From assembly GCA_963662175.1 (NCBI GenBank), contig OY759225.1:11339601-11403600 (forward strand): DNA of 64,000 nt, written 5' to 3'. This document shows positions 21,561 to 32,119 of the stretch, piece by piece. Positions within the stretch are counted from its first letter, which is position 1. Each line of letters starts with the position of its first letter. Made by a program: the position numbers and the translations under genes. This DNA is from Aradus depressus. Its lineage: Eukaryota > Arthropoda > Insecta > Hemiptera > Aradidae. The notes beneath the pieces are model-generated. The model did no database searches, had not been told where the DNA came from, and worked only from the letters and a program-made list of their open reading frames with translations.

Positions 21561-21954
21561 AAAGCGTACTGTCCACACTAGCCCATCCAGTTTATCTATT
21601 CGTATCTATACTGTCCTTCCTGCCTTAGAGAACATAAGGACATAAAGCCCGTATAACAACAACTCATGACCTCCAGACTTCCATAGTGATTTTCCTAGGA
21701 TTCCGTACATCGAAGAACTCTACGAGTGTTTGACGTCTGTTTCTCCCTCCACGTTGTTATAGAATCTTTTGATGCTATATTGTTGAAACTTTACAAATTT
21801 GCGTAAAAGGGTGATGTTCATAATTCGATGGGCAAAAATAATAAAGGAAACAGGAAATATTAATTAAAATAAATACAGCATATTCAGGTTATGGGTTAGC
21901 TATAATGGTGAGTTAGAAATCCGGTGTTGTGTGACTCCATACTGTACGGAAGGG

Positions 21955-22035
21955 ATGGGCCTCTGATGATGACACAGTTGTGTTGAAAACCATTGGATTG
22001 GAAATAAAACAGTGGGAAGACAACCTCTTTTATTA
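21955..22035 (+). mobile_element. IRE-B solitary arm
   Basis: CTGATGA at 21963, one extra T, stem GACACA/TGTGTT, GAAA at 21985. Then AACCATTGGATTGGAAATAA and AACAGTGGGAAGACAAC, the family's outer block. No opposing arm is nearby. Confidence 0.6.
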
Positions 22036-22139
22036 TTCCTTTGAGTTAGAAATCTCGAGGAGTTACCTAAAGTTATGCTCCAAATTACATTTATATTCAA
22101 TCATTTTTATGTATTCAAGATACATAAACCTTACTTTTT

Positions 22140-22393
22140 GGTACCTTTAGTGCAAGGAAGTGTTGTAACGTGCGAAAATCCGAGATCGAGTTTTGATAAT
22201 TTTTACGATGAAGTCTGTGTGTGGGATTGACTAAACTTCAGTACATCACTTCATTTTTGGCAGGTTTCCAATGATGGATTATGATGAAGCTCAGTAGAAC
22301 CAAAGACATTTATGGGGACTTTTTTTTTTTTTTAATTTAAAAAGTGAGCTTTAACTGAACTTGTGTAATATTATGGCGAAAACCGCCTGAATG
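22140..22393 (+). repeat. Rep-1 head fragment and unassigned flank
   Basis: 22165-22230 has the Rep-1 head (TGCGAAAATCCGAGATCGAG, then TTTTTACGATGAAGTCTGTG). The rest has a T run near 22320 and nothing else recognised. Confidence 0.5.
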
Positions 22394-22526
22394 GGACGTT
22401 AAGCGATGGTCTCGAGCCTGTGCGATGTCAAGTAGGTACTCGTTAAAGATCCCACCCTAGGTGAGTAAATCTAAATTCCCATAGTAGAGTCGGGCTCATA
22501 TCCACCAAAGTGACGAAAGAGCGATC
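22394..22526 (+). mobile_element. SINE-A internal fragment
   Basis: Contains GGGACGTTAAGCGATGGTCT, ACTCGTTAAAGATCCCACCC and AGTCGGGCTCATATCCACC. Both ends are missing. The 3' side is cut by the IRE-B element that starts at 22527. Confidence 0.75.
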
Positions 22527-23868
22527 TGTTGTCTTCCCACTGTTTTATTTACAACCAGAACCAGCTTTCAACGCAACTAAGTCATCATCAGTTGCACATC
22601 AGTGAATACAAATAAAATATGAGGACGCCTGTAGCTCATCGGTATGGTGCTTGCTTAATGAGATCGAGATCGTGGGTAAGAAACTCAGATGAGGCCCTTA
22701 GGTTTTTTATCTGGGAGGTGAAATGCCGTCCTTAGAACGGGACGTTAAGCGATGGTCCCGAGGCTATACGATGTCAGGTACTCGTGAAAGACCCTTGCCC
22801 TAGGTGAATAAAAATTTAGGCTAGGCAAAATTTAGGACTCCAACAGTAGAGTCGGGCTCATGTCCACCAGAATGACGAAAGAGCGCTCTGTTAGTAGGCG
22901 ATATAACCTAATTAAAGCCCGGGCATGAGTCATAATAACTAACTATATGTTATTTATGACGTTTAGAAAAATAAAATAATTTATTTTATTCTTGTCCAAT
23001 AACATATCTATTTGTTCTGAGACAAAATTGTTTCTGGAAACCATACAATTTGTCATAAGCAATTTACTTGACAACTACAATTATATTCAATTGAAAGATG
23101 GTTAAAAAAAAAAATTCGACGGTCAATCACTAACAATGTACTTCCCCAATTAAGTTTTCGCACTCCCTCTAAAACGAATCAACTTTTTTTTAGCTAAAAA
23201 TCAATAGTTGACTTACATTGATACTAAATTCCATATCGATACATTCAGATCCCTTAGGCCAACTTGACTGAAAATCATCAGTTGTTGTAAATGATATCAG
23301 ATACGTTATTGATGATTCCTAGTCTGTACGTTAAAGACCCCTAAACCCAGGTGAATAAAAATTTAGGGTAGGCAAAATTTAGGCGTTATGATCTCGTATT
23401 TAAAGCCCGGACGTGAGTCATAATAACTAACAATATTGATAATAAAAAATTTATAACCAAGAACCATTTACAATATATTTTTTTAATTGTTAAATTCATG
23501 TTTATAGTTAGTAATTATGACTCATGCCCTGGCATTAACTACATGTTCATATTGCCTACTACCAGAGCGCTCTTTCGTCACTCTGGTGGACATGAGCCCG
23601 ACTCTACTGTTGAAGTCCTAAATTTTGCCTACCCTAAATTTTTTGGGACCATCACTTAACGCCCCATTCTAAGGACGGCATTTCACCTCCAAGATAAAAA
23701 AACCTAAGGGCCTCGTCTGAGTTTCTTACCACGATCTTGATCTCATTAGGCAAGCACCATACCGCTGAGCTACAGGCGTCCTCATATTTTATTTGTATTC
23801 ACTGATGATGACTCAGTTGCGTTGAAAGCTGGTTCTGGTTGTAAATAAAATAGTGGGAAGACAACGTC
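22527..23868. mobile_element. IRE-B composite: inverted arms, each including a SINE-A
   Basis: The outer arms 22527-22620 and 23785-23868 are inverted copies (GTTGTCTTCCCACTGTTTTA, and on the other side TAGTGGGAAGACAAC). Each has a hammerhead-like CTGATGA core (minus at about 22600, plus at 23812). Directly inside, SINE-A plus (22623-22945) mirrors SINE-A minus (23503-23785). The spacer 22946-23502 holds a Rep-2 piece (about 23090-23290) and a further SINE-A fragment (23290-23434). Including the SINE, the arms are about 360-420 bp. Either the SINE was captured before arm duplication, or two SINEs inserted symmetrically. The former is simpler. Confidence 0.8.
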
Positions 23869-24254
23869 TTTCATTTTTATTAGAATTCTCGTCCCACATC
23901 ATATTACTGTCGCAAATGTAACTTTTTTGGTTTCTGCATTCGATAGTAGATATCTGGTTCATTTGAGACAGTTATGCCGAATAGAGGGCTCTGTACAGTA
24001 ATTGTGTTCACAGGGGTCTATTCAACGTGTCAGGGAAACATTCGCTATCAGTTCAGTGTTTGTCTGGCCCTCGGGTCGTGTGCATATTCTCTCTCCCACA
24101 ACAAGCCTATACTTCTCAGTATGTCTTGTTTTGGATTTTTACACTGTTATGCACCATATGCATTTCATCTTCCTCATTTCCCCAATGATGATGATGATGA
24201 TAATTTTGATAATAAAATAAATGATGATTATTCAAACTCCAAAGGAGATTGCAG

Positions 24255-24531
24255 TAGTACCGTTTCGGATACCGGTGAGAGTGCGGTTTCAGGAGGACGA
24301 CCATCCGGAAGTATTGGGGATCTGATGAATCTGAAGGGATACTATGGCTCCAGTGGGGATGTGACAGATAATTTGATCGCACGAACGGTTCCGTTGTCAA
24401 CGGTGAGTCGAAGTCCGAGTCGAGGTGAGCCGGAACTGCCAGTGAAGCCGAGCGCGGAGCAGCGAACGCAGCGTCTCAGCAGACTCATTTCACAGCAGCG
24501 CAACTCCGCCAAGAGAGCTCGACGTATTATT
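24255..24531 (+). CDS. candidate internal exon of an unassigned plus-strand gene
   Basis: The best host-coding candidate. The exon ends at ATT|GTAAGT, a strong donor (24532). An AG acceptor (GAGATTGCAG) ends at 24254, with a weak pyrimidine tract, so the 5' limit is uncertain. The frame stays open back to an ATG at 23974. The 92 codons include SGSIGDLMNLKGYYGSSGD, 'TVPLSTVSRSPSRGEPELPV' and 'KPSAEQRTQRLSRLISQQRN', then SAKRARRII: Ser/Pro-rich, then basic and probably helical. Incoming phase needs two bases; outgoing phase is zero. Composition is far more GC-rich than the flanks. No domain was recognised and I cannot name the gene. Confidence 0.62.
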
Positions 24532-25204
24532 GTAAGTCAATATTATCATATTTATATCCACTAATCTGCTATTCTAAGAATAAGTCGTATGTTTTTAAAA
24601 GTACACTGATTTCTTAACTCAGAAAAAAATGATTACCTATTTAAATGATTAATCTAATAATAATTATTTTTATTTATTATACATTTAGCGTAAGAAAGAA
24701 TCGTATGAGAAACCGAGATCGAGTTTTCAACGAATATTCACATTTCAGATGACATCTCTGATTCCAAAACTATTGTAGCAATAAACTCGATTTTATTTTA
24801 TTTTAATTTTTTATTATTATTTTTTCTTTATTTAGAATAAGAAGAAGAGATAATTAAAATACTTGATAATGTCTTAACAGGGCGAAACTAGTCGAATATT
24901 TAAGAATATAGTTAAGTTTGACGAACAATTTGTGTATTTAGGTAAATTATCTATTCCTAGAATGGAACTTCACAAAGTAATATTAAGATTAAGATTCACA
25001 ATTTTTGTACAAGTGGAAGTTAGTTTTTGTGACCCATGGGCAGGCTTTAACTGCAAGGTCATATCGCCTATTACCACTCTTCTATGGGAGTCCTAAATTT
25101 TTATTTTTATTCACCTAGAGGTAATAGGTCTTTAACGAGTATCTGACATTGTACAGGCTCGGAACCAACAACAGTCCATCCCAATGACGGATTTCTCAGG
25201 TTTT
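24532..25204. other. intron-like AT-rich stretch with repeat scraps
   Basis: 24683-24780 resembles a Rep-1/Rep-2 head (ACCGAGATCGAGTTTTCAAC). 25025-25205 is a degraded minus-strand SINE-A (GGGCAGGCTTTAACTGCAAGG, AACGAGTATCTGACATTGTACAGG). No gene. Confidence 0.5.
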
Positions 25205-25763
25205 TTCATCTCCTAGATAAAAAAAAAACATTGAAGCGTAGTCAAGGTCCACGCCGTAGATTTTCTGTTAAAATGTCTTTGCGCCGTTTTTTCATTTTCT
25301 TTTCGATGATGCCGTAGCTCTCGCATTTGCTCGGCACTAGACTTTTTAGGTTTTTTAAATTCCTTTTGATGCGAGCTTTCCTCTGATCTGCGTTTTTTAA
25401 TTTTCCGCGCATATTTAAGATTCATATAAGACGAAATCTTTAATTTTTTTTGCAATTTTCAATTTAATACCGATTTCTACATATATTTCGGCGAATATTT
25501 TTATTGTTTCACTTTGAGTCCTAGTAGTGCTCCTGAAGTTCTTTACAATGACACCCGAATCAACGTCCTATCTAAACACGTTATCACGTTAAACTAATTT
25601 CTAATTTTACACAACTCTAATTCGCAACAATCATCCGCCGGCGCTCACATTAGCCCGATAACGTCACAGGCAAAACAAACACTGCACAACAAACACGTAC
25701 AGACATGCTCTATCCATTGTGATCTCAACCGTTGTTATCGCATTATTAGTCTCGTAGTTATTA
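25205..25763 (-). repeat. Rep-3 copy 1 with a small basic ORF, split by a LINE
   Basis: On the minus strand this matches 59690-60240 at high identity. Shared blocks are CGATAACAACGGTTGAG, 'ATGTCTGTACGTGTTTGTTG' and 'AGGAAAGCTCGCATCAAAAG'. A minus-strand frame (25213-25455) encodes 'RRSEESSHQKEFKKPKKSSA' followed by EQMRELRHHRKENEK. The body resumes at 26664-26725 beyond the inserted LINE. The family is unclassified. The basic ORF could be the start of a transposon protein. Confidence 0.7.
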
Positions 25764-26663
25764 GCAATTGAATTTTTTTTTTTTTTTTTTTTTTTTTGTC
25801 TTTATAATGTTGATCGCAACTGTTACCATGACGCAACAACCAGCTACCAAGAGGACTTCATTGAATGTGGATAACATGATTGGCGTGAGAGAGGAAGGCC
25901 ACCCAGCGGTAGCTCCTCAGGGCGAAATTTAAAACAATGAATATTATGGTTATTATCAATGAATAGGGATATTATGATTTTGTTTCAAGAAGTAGGGGAT
26001 TGTAATTTGGAATTATATTAAGTCACGGTTCCACCTCCTCTTCAATCTCCTGGGAGGTTTGTGTGGCAAGTGTGGTGAAGAAAGTGAGTGGATGTATGGA
26101 TTTGGGTGTGAAAGCAATTTGCTGTGGAAACGTCTGTAAATGTCCTGAATTGTGTCTTGTACTGTGTTTATCATGAGGTCATTGTGAAGTGTTCTGTTAC
26201 TTACGTATGGCGGGCAATGCGTAATGAGTTCAGGTTAGATATTTTAGCCGAACCGTAGATTTGTGAGCCATACATCCAGAGTGGCTTTAGTAGAAATGTG
26301 TAGCAGTTACGCTTTTGTGTTAAGGGTAATTTTGAATGTCTGTGCAGAAGAGAATAAAGCATTTTAAATCGTTTGTTTAGTGTGTTGCGTGAGAGACTTC
26401 TTTGTGGGTTCCATGTCAGTCGTCTGTACAGAGTAAGTCCCAAATATCTTACTGTGTTAGTCTGAGGGAGGGGCTTGTTGTAGATAAAAACGGCGGGACA
26501 TGTATCTCGTCTTAATGTAAATGTTATATGTTGTGATTTGTTCGTGTTGAGTTTAATTTTCCAAATGTTGAACCAGTTCTCAATTTGAGTAACATGGTGT
26601 TGTAATGTGAACGAGGCATGTATGGAAGATTCAGCAGCAGCTAAGATGGCAGTTGCGATTGAA
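25764..26663 (-). mobile_element. jockey-type LINE inserted in Rep-3, with target duplication
   Basis: The poly(A) tail (T run from 25773) and the 5'-truncated end are flanked by GCAATTGAA (25764-25772) and GCGATTGAA (26655-26663). Rep-3 copy 2 at 59.69 kb shows the uninterrupted site. On the minus strand the ORF starts inside the region after the YADD motif (TAILAAAES). It continues 'VRYLGLTLYRRLTWNPQRSL' and 'CYTFLLKPLWMYGSQIYGSA', and ends HKPPRRLKRRWNRDLI with a TAA at 26015-26013. Frameshifts break it near 26200. Confidence 0.88.
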
Positions 26664-26732
26664 ATCTGACGGTATTTTGTAACACAAGAAAGTTTGACCG
26701 AATGAATGTTTTCACGTCAAAAAAAAAAATTA

Positions 26733-26787
26733 TCTTGAGTTCAGTAAGCAAGCACGCAAACCACTGAGCTACCAGCGCCCTCACACA
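26733..26787 (-). mobile_element. SINE-A head fragment
   Basis: The minus-strand copy of the first ~50 bases (GGGCGCTGGTAGCTCAGTGG on the minus strand) includes the A box. It lies just outside the resumed Rep-3 sequence. The body is absent. Confidence 0.75.
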
Positions 26788-27167
26788 ATTGGAAGAATGA
26801 GTTTGGTATATAGTGACAAATGGTCCCCTTGCCAAGGGTGTCATATATCTACTGTTGTTTGATAGAAGACATCGTTAAACCAAACCGAACCAGAAAGAAA
26901 AAAAGTCAGTGCATCACCGTCAATGTACTTTACCAGATCGAATATATGAATGTTTTTGCTCTCGTGAACCCGTGTTGGTCCATTCATTATGTTGACAGTT
27001 TATAGAGTTATTTAGTTAGGCCCTTTCCTCTGGTCACCCAATTCCCTTTCCTTTAAAAGACAACTGCCATAGCTCTAAGGGGGTGGGGATAGCCAGATTC
27101 ATTCACTCTCTCTACATTCTAATATGTAGGTATATACAAAAACTAAAACATAATAATAGTAACATAA
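26788..27167. other. non-genic stretch
   Basis: 26840-27060 has a weak Rep-2-like piece (CAATGTACTTTACCAGATCG). Nothing else was recognised. Confidence 0.35.
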
Positions 27168-27770
27168 TACAGTAGAACCTCTATAAGTCGAACATCAAGG
27201 GAGACGCCAAAAAATTCGAGTTATGGAGTTTTCGACTTATGGAGGATTTCCACTTAAGCGGATTTTGATTCGACTTGTAGAGGTTAAGATTCATTCTAAC
27301 TAATTTTGAGTTAGATAGGTGAAATAAATAAAAATTCAAGTTACAGAGGTAACAAACATATTTATATTTATTATAAATCAACATTATTTCAAAACATCCT
27401 TAAAATAAAAAATACGTAGTATATGTAGGTATTAAAAAAAGTCAGTAATTTTTTTTGCTTTAGATAATTGGTAATCCTATTTATTGTATACTCCTAAATT
27501 GTTTTCTAAGAAACAATGGTGTACATTGTCGGCAAATTCTTAAAGTTGGTAACTTATTTTTCTTCGAGCTATAGAGGTAATAAGTTTCAAATAATCGAGT
27601 TGTAAAGGTTGTACAATAAAACATTGCTATGTTCGAGATACAGAGGTCTAATTTATTTTTTCAATTTATAGAGGGAAAATATGTACCAAAATGGCTTGTA
27701 GGGACTCACTGATTATTTCGACTAATAGAGGGTTGAGATTTCGAGTAATGGAGGTTTTGGGGCTTGAAGG
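27168..27770 (+). mobile_element. pogo/Tigger-type MITE with internal array of end-like motifs
   Basis: Starts TA|CAGTAGAACCTCTATAAGTC, the CAGT...ACCTC...TA-target signature of the pogo/Tigger group. The right end keeps only the inner part of the inverted repeat (TTCGAGTAATGGAGGTTTTG). About twelve further copies of a TTCGAGTTATAGAGG-like motif are spaced along the element. A second, inverted copy lies at 57607-58137. No transposase frame; the 67-residue minus frame is a shadow. Confidence 0.8.
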
Positions 27771-27904
27771 GAAAGAAACAAAACTTTAATTATTAGGACA
27801 AGAACAGGAAGAAAAAAAAAATTAATAAATAAAAAGGAATTGAAAGACAATTTTGATGGGTGGGTGAGAGAGATGATAAAAGTAAAGAAGAATAATGTAA
27901 AAAA

Positions 27905-28355
27905 AAAAAAAAGTTAAAAACGAATAGGATTTAAGGTGGCAGTAAGTCGCGGTGCCATCTTCTCTTCAACCTTCGTGGGGGGTTTTGTGGTAAGTGTTGT
28001 GAAGATAAAGTACGTATTTCTGGGTTTGTATGGGTGTAAAGTTTTCTAAAAAAACGTATGTAAGTAGTTTGTATTGTGTCGGGTACTGTGTGTATCATAA
28101 GATCGTTATGAAGTGTTCTGTTGTTTATGTATGGGGGGCACTGTGTTATCAGTCTGAGGGTTTTTGACTGAAACGCCTGAATTCGTTTGATGTTGGATGT
28201 TTTTGTTGAACCGTATATCTGTGATCCGTATGTCCATAACGGTCTCAGTAAGTAAGTGTAACAGTTCCGTTTTTGTGTCATGTCTAATTTTGATCGTCTA
28301 TTTAGAAGTCCGTAGAGTATTTTGTGTCGACGGTTCAGCGTGTTTCGTATGAGAC
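27905..28355 (-). pseudogene. jockey-type LINE, reverse transcriptase C-terminus
   Basis: The minus-strand frame ends at 27931. It reads RNTLNRRHKILYGLLNRRSK, 'CYTYLLRPLWTYGSQIYGST', 'IQAFQSKTLRLITQCPPYIN', and ends NPPRRLKRRWHRDLLPP. The A run at 27897-27912 lies next to the 3' end, but on the plus strand, so it is not this element's tail. Truncated at 28355. The frame is intact over about 140 residues. Confidence 0.88.
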
Positions 28356-28619
28356 TTGAAAAATAATAAAATAAAATACACATAATAAATATCTTTATAA
28401 AAACCAGCCAAAAAACTTTTTACAATACATCTCTCACAGGACAGCTACTTCCCTTAGTTTTGGATCAATCTCTCACACCAGGTAGGTCAGGCAGCAGAAG
28501 GGAGTTCTTAACCTCTACATTTTTGTTAAGACTGTTCGTATCCTCATATAACGAAAGTCGGATCTCCAAGCCTTCTAGGATATCCGTACGTCTTCCCTTG
28601 GTATCCTCCAGTTTTCAAA

Positions 28620-28700
28620 CCCACGACGGGCCTTAGTATGCCCGTCTCTGGCCTTAGTATACCCGTCTCTGGCCTTAGTATGCCCGCCTCTGGTCTAAGG
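28620..28700. repeat. 21-bp short tandem repeat, three copies
   Basis: GGCCTTAGTATGCCCGTCTCT is repeated with one or two changes. The flanks (28430-28620) are GC-richer than average, with no convincing frame on either strand. Confidence 0.85.
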
Positions 28701-28863
28701 GTTTGATCAAGTGAAATGGGTTATAGGGGGTTAAAAATAAATTTAACTAGATCAAATATTTGCCTGATCAAATGAAGTTTGCATAAAGTCATTGGATAAT
28801 AAATAGTTTTATCTAAAGGTATCTCTTATACACACCAGGAAATAATTAAATGAAAACATAATG

Positions 28864-29165
28864 TAATAGAAGCCGGTAGCTACGTGGTACGTGTGCTTGC
28901 TTACTGAGCTCAAGATCGCGGGTTCAAAACCCGGCCGAGGCTCTTAGGCGAGTAAAATTAACTTGAGCAAGCCGTCCTTCGTCCGTTAAGCGGTGGTCCC
29001 GAGCCTGTACGATGTCAAGTACTCGTTCAAGATGAAAAAAAATTTTGGGTAGGAAAAATTTAGGATAATCCCGTATTAGAGTCGGGGACATCACCAGAGG
29101 GACGAAAGAGCTCTAGTAGTAGGCAATATGACCTTATTAATGCCCGGACATGAGGAAAACTATTT
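28864..29165 (+). mobile_element. SINE-A, diverged
   Basis: AGCCGGTAGCTACGTGGTAC head, B box GGTTCAAAACCC, then shortened body blocks to GCCCGGACATGAGG. It forms a tail-to-tail inverted pair with the next entry. Confidence 0.85.
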
Positions 29166-29189
29166 TTTTTTTAAATATTATTATATATT

Positions 29190-29395
29190 TATTATTCCTC
29201 TTAGATGTTCCGTGGGAGTCCTAAATTTCTGCCTATCCTGGTCAGGACCATCACTTAACGTCCCATCAGAACAACGGCATGCTCAAAGTTTTTATTTTCA
29301 ATAAGAAACCTAAAGGCCTCGGCCGGGTTTCGAACCCGTGATCTTGAACTCAGTAGGCTAGTCCGCTATCTCTGAACTACCACCGCTGTGAACTT
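29190..29395 (-). mobile_element. SINE-A, partial, inverted partner
   Basis: The minus-strand SINE-A from GTGGGAGTCCTAAATT to the head CGAACCCGTGATCTTGAACTC and TGAACTACC. It lacks the last ~90 bases. The inverted pair 28864-29395 could fold as a long hairpin. Confidence 0.82.
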
Positions 29396-29994
29396 ACCAC
29401 ACTAAGATATTTAGATGAGTTTTGGTTGCACTCATAATAGTTTTATAGTTCCTAATGGTTTCAACCATAGTTCTGCCAAAAAAAAAAAAAAAAAAATTAT
29501 ATAAATAAAGAAAAACTAATGTTTTTTAAACTGTCCCTTTTTCAGCCCCCACGGAGTTTTTTCCTGTCCTTCATGTACAGTTAGGTCTTAAAAATATGGA
29601 AAACTTTAAAATAAAATTTTGTCTCAAACTGAAGTTTTAATAATAACGGAAACATTTTGAAATAGTATGTACTAAATTAAAATACAAATATATATGCATA
29701 TATAAAATAAATCAAAGATGATAATTATAAATATAAGAATAAAAATTAAAATACACAGTTTTCTGAGAGAACAAGTAAATATACACAGAGACTGGAGGAT
29801 TATATTTTTGGCGATGAAAGGGATGAATATTTGAGATTGTTTTATATATTTTAAGATCAATATTTTTAAAACAACATTCGTTTTTCTTAAGATGTTAAGT
29901 ATCAATAGTTTCGCTCGTTAACCCAAAAAATCGCTATCTTTAAAAATGGAATGCTAACTTCTCGTAGCACCTCATATGTCATAGAACCTAGTCA
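29396..29994. other. AT-rich stretch
   Basis: Has an A run at 29479-29497 and long A/T-rich DNA. The 77-residue minus frame (29672-29905) is low complexity. No gene is supported. Confidence 0.4.
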
Positions 29995-30240
29995 GTTATT
30001 ATGACTCATGCGCGGGTTTTAACTATAAGGTCATATCGCCTACTACCAGAGCGGTCTTTCGTCACTGGTGGACATGACCTGACCCTACTTTGGTTTATTC
30101 ACGTTCTTTAACCAGTACCCGAAATCGCACAGGCTCGGAACCATTGCGTAACCTCCCATCTGAAGAACGGGTACTCAAGATTTTTACCTCCTACATAAAA
30201 AACCTGAAGGGCTCTGGAGGAGCTAACGGCGCCCTCATTA
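29995..30240 (-). mobile_element. SINE-A, diverged
   Basis: TTATGACTCATGCGCGGGTT, AGAGCGGTCTTTCGTCACTGG, AGGCTCGGAACCATTGCGTAA and TAACGGCGCCCTC mark a minus-strand copy. An internal deletion removes the B box. The frame 30090-30305 is a shadow. Confidence 0.8.
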
Positions 30241-30279
30241 TTGTATTATACACTAATATTCTCAGGTTCACCAATATAT

Positions 30280-30900
30280 TATACTTTCTTATACCTATAG
30301 TATAAGAAAGTATTGTAATCGTGCGAAAATCCAAGATCGACTGATTTTCACGTTTCAAGGTCCCTTGAATATGTTTTAATCATTTTCGCGATGATGTCTT
30401 TCTGTTCGTGTGTGTGTATTTGATTTAAAAGTTGTGAGACCTCTACCGCAATAACGATTGTAGCTATGAACTTGAAATTTGGAATGAAAAAGTCACATGT
30501 TCTGACTTAGGTGTGATTAGTTTTTGGCCGAAATCGAACGAAAATGTAGACCACTCTCCCTCGGGACCAAACTACATTTTACAAGATACAGTTTGTGTTT
30601 CGAATCAAAACTCTTTACAAATAATAGTTGTAGAAAAAATGAAAATAAATATTTTAAATGAAATATGATTTTTTTTTAGGTCGTCCAGTTTTTGAGATAA
30701 TGCCGAAAACCATCTTGAAATGTAGTTTAAAACACATATTTTTAGACGTTTCCTTGATTTAACCAAAAACGGTTAGTCCTATCTCAAAATTAATTCTTAC
30801 CAAATTGTTCCTTATAAAATTTTCAATCGCTTAAAGTCCTCAAATGTGAGGAGGGATCAATACGACAAACGTTATAGCGCCCCGAAGCAACAAACTTTAA
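30280..30900 (+). repeat. Rep-1, fullest copy (about 620 bp)
   Basis: Opens with the palindrome TTCTTATACCTATAGTATAA, then TGCGAAAATCCAAGATCGAC, 'GTTTCAAGGTCCCTTGAATA', 'CGATGATGTCTTTCTGTTCG', 'CATCTTGAAATGTAGTTTAA', 'AGACGTTTCCTTGATTTAAC', and ends near CGTTATAGCGCCCCGAAGC. No open frame of note. The type is unknown. The opening palindrome resembles that of Rep-2. Confidence 0.72.
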
Positions 30901-30947
30901 AATATGCTTTTGTATTGGTATTTTTTTTTTGAAAAATTAAGAAAATG

Positions 30948-31171
30948 TATGTGACTTGGCCATTACAGGACTTTCTTATACCAACAACGCTTACAGATCT
31001 CTCTCCCCTCCCCTTCTCAAAATCATTTCATTTTGATCTCTTTGTACAGCATTATCTTGAGGGTAGACATTCTTAAACCTGTAAAGTCAGTATGAAATAA
31101 TTTTGAGAAAGGGGAAGAGAGTGGATCTATAAGCGTGGTTGGTATAAGAATGTCCTCTAATGACCACATCA
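30948..31171. mobile_element. MITE-T, complete, about 70-bp inverted ends
   Basis: The left end TGTGACTTGGCCATTACAGG continues ACTTTCTTATACCAACAACGC. The right end TTGGTATAAGAATGTCCTCT continues AATGACCACATCACA. The inverted ends span most of the 224 bp. Related copies lie at 16033-16225 and 59089-59337, with a fragment near 44215-44280. Confidence 0.82.
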
Positions 31172-31848
31172 CAATTTTTTCTTGTTTAATAATAGGACAA
31201 TAGTTGTGATAACTATGTTAAATATAAGTACAGTCGGTGTCCATGATGAGGAAGCAAGGGTGGATGTGATAAGGGTATCTATATAGGTCTAGTTGAATCA
31301 CAAATGACACACTGACTAGAGCCCTGGTTCAAGGAACCAGTCGCCTTCACTAAATCATTTATTGTCAATGTTGAATGTTTGCTATTTTTAGGGTTCTCTA
31401 GGTTGAGGACCGACAAACAAAACTCTTATAACGAGTTCTGGAAAGGATGAATGAATTGACAACAAAATTTTATATGTTTATTCAGAACGCTTTAAAGAAC
31501 GACACCTATTGTTTTTCAGACAAATCGACCAAAGGGATGGGGGAGGCTTAACTCAAAAACCGTAATAACTGTCGTTGTTTTGAATATATCGTCACAAAAT
31601 TTAATATCTGAATTCAAAACCCAATAAGGATGACAATTTGACAATTGACGGGGTTAGAATCAAGGTCTAAGTGACATTTTTAAAACTTTGAATAAACTAT
31701 ACATTAAGTTCTTAACTGATTTAAAAAATCTATAATTTATCGAAACCGGAAATATTTTGTTTTCTGCTTTTATGGTGAAAGTTGCTGCAAACAAGCCATA
31801 AAATTGAATAAAAATCTTAATTTCAAGGTCACTGTTGATATGTTTAAG
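31172..31848. repeat. unassigned stretch plus Rep-2 copy
   Basis: 31400-31650 is Rep-2 (AATTTTATATGTTTATTCAG, CTATTGTTTTTCAGACAAAT). 31200-31400 and 31650-31848 show nothing recognisable. Confidence 0.5.
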
Positions 31849-32085
31849 TTAATAATAATAATAATAAATTTATTTCCGTTAAACCAATACATGGTAATAG
31901 GATACGTCAAAAGAATTTATATATTAAGATAGCTTATAAATAAGATTTATAACTACTTGAGTCTAACACTAACTCTTAAAAAAAGTAAATTAATAAAAAC
32001 TGAACAAATAAATACTTGAAAATATATGAGTACATAAACAAAATTAATACATGATACGTTTATAATAAGTAGACACATTTTTCAA
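31849..32085 (-). mobile_element. TAA-tailed LINE 3' end
   Basis: AATAATAATAATAAATTTAT, then TTCCGTTAAACCAATACATGG and 'GTAATAGGATACGTCAAAAG'. It is the inverted match of 54540-54752. Only the 3' end is present. Confidence 0.7.
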
Positions 32086-32119
32086 TTTAATTACAATTAA
32101 GATAACTATTTTTCAAAAA

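Noticed and set aside
24116..24400. 94-residue minus-strand ORF with poly-His
   Set aside because: It is the antisense of a GATGAT microsatellite and of the candidate plus-strand exon.
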